DNA of 56,742 nt from Planctomycetaceae bacterium (lineage in GTDB: Bacteria > Planctomycetota > Planctomycetia > Planctomycetales > Planctomycetaceae). The position numbers and the translations under genes were made by a program. The DNA is taken from NCBI GenBank assembly GCA_028284485.1, contig JANQRQ010000238.1, positions 1 to 56,742 on the forward strand, read 5' to 3'. The notes beneath the pieces are model-generated. The model was not told the origin of the DNA. It saw only the letters and a list, made by a program, of their open reading frames with translations, and did not search any database. The first letter of the stretch is position 1, and every line of letters starts with the position of its first letter. This document shows positions 54,339 to 56,742 of this stretch, piece by piece.

Positions 54339-54441
54339 AGCGGATTTACTATCGTTCGAGGTCACGTCTGGCTCGTGGGAACCTGAAGTGGTGGAACAAA
54401 ACGCGATTGTCGCGGCCACAAGTCAGCGTGATACGCTGTAG
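54336..54441 (+). repeat. Dispersed intergenic repeat, copy B (about 106 bp)
   Basis: Ungapped match to 9321-9426: same TAGAGCGG left end, same length, and about 60 of 76 identical positions in the right part ending ATACGCTGTAG. Its first three bases are the TAG stop of the preceding gene, so the element abuts or created that stop. The right end can fold as CAGCGT-GAT-ACGCTG. It lies between the convergent NlpC/P60-like gene and floA. Confidence 0.6.
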
Positions 54442-54479
54442 CCAGACAGATTCCTGATCATCGTCCGCAGAATCGCTAA

Positions 54480-55424
54480 TTAGGCCCCATCAGAAACGCG
54501 CAGCCGTCCAGCCTGGAACGCTTCGGCCATCGCTTGGGGAACCTCTGCTTCGGCGAGAACAACTTTAGCCTGGTTTTCGACCGTGAGGGCCCGCATCTCC
54601 TGCTCGTGGGCCACAGCGGCTGCACGTCGTTCTTCCGCCTTGGCGCGGGCGACCCGCATGTCGGCTTCCGCCTGGTCGGCTTGCAACCGGGCACCGACGT
54701 TTTCCCCCACATCGATATCGGCAATATCGATCGAAACGATTTCGAATGCGGTTTGCGAATCGAGACCCTTTTGCAATACTGCGCGGGCGATCAACATCGG
54801 ATTCGCTAGGACCTCTTTATGTGTATCACATGAACCGATGGCCGATACGATCCCTTCGCCCACGCGGGCGATGACCGTTTCTTCGGTCGCTCCACCGACC
54901 AGCTGGCTGAGGTTCGTGCGAACCGTGACCCGAGCACGCGCTTTGAGCTGAATTCCGTCTTTGGCGACGCCGTCGAGGGTTATCCTTCCATGTCGACGAG
55001 GATCGGGGCAATCGATGACTTTCGGATTGACGCTGGTCTGCACGGCTTCCAAAACATTCCGACCTGCCAAATCGATGGCCGAAGCCGTGTTCCAATCCAA
55101 ATCGATTTTGGCGCGACTGGCAGCGATTAATGCTTGAATCACACGACGGACGTTGCCGCCGGCCAGATAGTGTGCCTCCATTCCATCGGTCGACACGTCA
55201 GTCAATCCGGCTTGGACAGCCATGATTTTTGCGTCGACGATCGCATTGGGATTGACCTTCCGCAGCGACATAAACACCAGCGAAATGGGACCGATTTGTG
55301 CCCGCGTGACGAAGGCGCGTAGCCACAATTTAAAGTATCTTGCGAACAATCCGAAAAAGATCAGCAGCACAAGGCCGGCAATTGCCAGCAATGCCCAAAC
55401 GATAATTGTCCCGATGTCGCCCAT
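54480..55424 (-). CDS. floA: Flotillin-like protein FloA (UPF0365)
   Basis: A 314-residue membrane scaffold protein. The ATG has AAGGA 8 bases upstream. A single N-terminal hairpin-like membrane segment ([20 protein letters not shown]) is followed by [25 protein letters not shown], the PHB/SPFH-like part ([24 protein letters not shown] in part, [18 protein letters not shown]), and a charged coiled-coil region ([21 protein letters not shown]). FloA organises functional membrane microdomains in bacteria. Its usual partner NfeD is not adjacent in the window. It is convergent with the NlpC/P60-like gene and divergent from ridA. Confidence 0.96.
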   Translation of the reverse strand: MGDIGTIIVWALLAIAGLVLLIFFGLFARYFKLWLRAFVTRAQIGPISLVFMSLRKVNPNAIVDAKIMAVQAGLTDVSTDGMEAHYLAGGNVRRVIQALIAASRAKIDLDWNTASAIDLAGRNVLEAVQTSVNPKVIDCPDPRRHGRITLDGVAKDGIQLKARARVTVRTNLSQLVGGATEETVIARVGEGIVSAIGSCDTHKEVLANPMLIARAVLQKGLDSQTAFEIVSIDIADIDVGENVGARLQADQAEADMRVARAKAEERRAAAVAHEQEMRALTVENQAKVVLAEAEVPQAMAEAFQAGRLRVSDGA

Positions 55425-55834
55425 GATAGTCCTTCACTCATTCATGCAGCTGGTCGACGTTTGCTCACGCCAATTCGGTTTCGAAGAACGACTGCTGCGC
55501 CATAGAAATGATCGCCGGCAGTCTTCGTATGACGCAGGCCCTTGCCCAGGAATTCTTGCGACCGGCTTGAATCCACCGGTTTGTTGCTTCATTGTATGAA
55601 GCGGCGACTGGTTTGCAAACTGCCGAATCGCCAATGTTGCAACAATGAGAACGGAAGAAAGCCGGTACCGGCGCTCGACACACTGATCGAAATTTGGAAT
55701 TTCCAAGCTCCTCAGACGCGAGTTCGATATCGACTCGCGTGGCGATCGCTTAACAAACCGGTTTCCGACACTTTTGAAGGAACTCCGACCGGCTCAGCCG
55801 GGAGTCGTAACCAACCTAATTGAGGGATTCTGCT
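55425..55834. other. Divergent intergenic region with a leader hairpin near ridA
   Basis: About 410 bases between floA (minus) and ridA (plus). No ORF is supported. About 30 bases before the ridA start a GC-rich dyad (ACTCCGACCGG / CCGGGAGT, 55782-55805) could form a leader hairpin. Promoters for both genes are expected here. No tRNA or other repeat was noted. Confidence 0.4.
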
Positions 55835-56296
55835 ATGAGTGCTGAAAGTCGAATTGCCGAATTAAACCTCGAGTTTCCCGCTGCTCCCAAACCGGGCGGT
55901 ACCTACAGCCCGGTCGTCCAGGTCGACAATATCTGTTACGTGTCCGGGCACGGCCCGATTCTACCGGATGGCTCGATGACCACCGGCAAGGTCGGAACCG
56001 ACCTCGATGAAGAACAAGCAAATGCCGCTGCCCGCGTCGTCGGGTTGGCGTTATTGGCGACGCTGAAAAGCCATCTCGGAAGCCTCGATCGTGTGGAGCG
56101 CATCGTGAAAGTTCTCGGAATGGTCAATGCGACTCCCGATTTTACACGGCATCCCCAAGTGATTAACGGCTTCAGCGATTTGATGGTGGACATTTTCGGT
56201 GAAGCTGGTCGAGCCGCGCGCAGCGCCGTCGGCATGGGCTCATTGCCGGGAAATATTCCCGTAGAAATCGAGGCGATCTTTCAGGTGAAAGATTGA
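55835..56296 (+). CDS. RidA family (YjgF/YER057c/UK114) protein
   Basis: A 153-residue member of the RidA superfamily from the ATG at 55835. Classical RidA is about 128 residues; this is the longer form with IAELNLEFPAAPKPGGTYSP at the start and the ending VGMGSLPGNIPVEIEAIFQV. The core is ICYVSGHGPILPDGSM and VERIVKVLGMVNATPDF. The Arg that binds the imine carboxylate in true RidA (IxxTR) is not in its usual form, so it may be a different subgroup acting on another intermediate. It is convergent with the NnrD-type gene. Confidence 0.92.
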   Translation: MSAESRIAELNLEFPAAPKPGGTYSPVVQVDNICYVSGHGPILPDGSMTTGKVGTDLDEEQANAAARVVGLALLATLKSHLGSLDRVERIVKVLGMVNATPDFTRHPQVINGFSDLMVDIFGEAGRAARSAVGMGSLPGNIPVEIEAIFQVKD

Positions 56297-56314
56297 GCAC
56301 CGCGAATTGCGCGG

Positions 56315-56742
56315 TTACGAATTCGCCTCGAATTGCTTCCAAGCTGGCGAAAGGTATCGCGCTAAGTCAGACGCTATCATTGCAGGCTTTGACAGGTCGT
56401 CGGCAGCCAGATCTCCGGCCAACCCGTGCAGATGCGCTCCGAGCCAAGCGGCGGCAAACGGCTCCAGTCCCTGGGCAACCAATGCGGCAATCAACCCTGT
56501 TAAAACGTCGCCTGTGCCACCGGTCGACATACCGCTGTTCCCGGTTTCGTTGATCGCAAGTCGGCTTCCGTCGGTGATGACGGTTTGCGGGCCTTTGAGC
56601 AACACGATGACACCATGCTGAGCTGCGAATTGTGCAGCGACGTTCTCGCGATCCTGTTGAATCTCGCTGATGCTTTGACCTGTGAGTCGCGCGAACTCAC
56701 CGGGATGCGGTGTCAAAATGCGCGAGTCGGCTGGTTTCGAAA
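56315..56742 (-). CDS. nnrD: ADP/ATP-dependent NAD(P)H-hydrate dehydratase (C-terminal part; cut by window end)
   Basis: The frame is open to the window edge and gives 142 codons that include the C-terminal half of a YjeF/CARKD-type dehydratase. Visible motifs are ILTPHPGEFARLTGQ, VIVLLKGPQTVITDGSRLAI, the nucleotide-binding MSTGGTGDVLTGLIAALVAQG and AAWLGAHLHGLAGDLAA. The enzyme removes water from damaged NAD(P)HX using ADP or ATP. The N-terminal part, and any fused epimerase (NnrE) domain, lies beyond the window. Within the window the first in-frame start codon is at 56716 or so, but the true start is outside. Confidence 0.92.
   Translation of the reverse strand, partial: SKPADSRILTPHPGEFARLTGQSISEIQQDRENVAAQFAAQHGVIVLLKGPQTVITDGSRLAINETGNSGMSTGGTGDVLTGLIAALVAQGLEPFAAAWLGAHLHGLAGDLAADDLSKPAMIASDLARYLSPAWKQFEANS

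Noticed and set aside
54480..55424. Missing NfeD partner of FloA as a defect
   Set aside because: floA is found without adjacent nfeD in some bacteria, and nfeD may be elsewhere; nothing in the window shows a loss.
1..56742. CRISPR array, prophage, transposase or classical defence system
   Set aside because: No spaced direct repeats, integrase, phage structural or known defence gene was seen anywhere in the window.

Overview
The window reads as chromosome of a planctomycete (Planctomycetota, Pirellulales-like). The support is a set of families that are typical of or enriched in that phylum: a DUF1549/DUF1553 (PSD1) c-type cytochrome protein followed by a DUF1501 protein, a CX4CH-type secreted protein, DUF1080 and DUF1569 proteins, a very long BlaR1-like M56 peptidase with its BlaI repressor, and many secreted proteins of unknown function. 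Base composition and codon use look even throughout. I see no phage, integrase, transposase, CRISPR array, rRNA or tRNA.

Layout. 1-3.1 kb: the first codons of a probable prs, a single-domain GlmU-type uridylyltransferase, a predicted outer-membrane protein and a STAS protein, all on the minus strand. 3.8-9.1 kb: a class I amidotransferase-like protein lacking its catalytic Cys, three small hairpin repeats, then the M56/BlaI sensor-repressor pair behind a promoter with two matching dyads. 9.3-10.7 kb: a dispersed repeat and two small membrane proteins. 11-19 kb: the DUF1549/DUF1553-DUF1501 pair, then an HlyD-type adaptor and an ABC transporter with ATPase and permease fused. 19.7-26.7 kb: a CX4CH secreted protein and a MarR-adaptor-RND efflux operon whose RND pump carries an EF-hand loop. 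27-34 kb: hypothetical envelope proteins, alanine dehydrogenase and NadC (divergent), and a GT-C membrane protein. 34.3-39.4 kb: a six-gene minus-strand run (ACT protein, SMP-30, 2OG oxygenase, MoaB, LPG-synthase-like flippase, GT2), the last three overlapping. 39.8-46.3 kb: HAD phosphatase, secreted beta-propeller, cytochrome c peroxidase, a PEP-motif microprotein, DUF1569, a HEAT protein and a creatininase. 46.6-52.8 kb: selB-selA, DUF1080, a PLP enzyme of the D-cysteine desulfhydrase type, and a Fur-family regulator. 53.1 kb to the end: a secreted NlpC/P60-CHAP-like protein, flotillin-like FloA, RidA and a cut-off NnrD-type dehydratase.

Working units that can be inferred: (1) BlaI-M56 as an autoregulated stress circuit; (2) MarR-adaptor-RND as a self-regulated efflux operon; (3) adaptor plus fused ABC half-transporter as a second exporter; (4) GT2, flippase and GT-C protein as polyprenyl-sugar or glycolipid handling; (5) SelA-SelB as half of the selenocysteine pathway, with selC and selD elsewhere.

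I did not find a clearly new multi-gene system. The observations most worth following are the EF-hand loop inside the RND pump, the Cys-less amidotransferase, the 1157-residue M56 receptor without a penicillin-binding sensor and with a clean double operator, and a roughly 106 bp dispersed repeat present at 9.3 and 54.3 kb.
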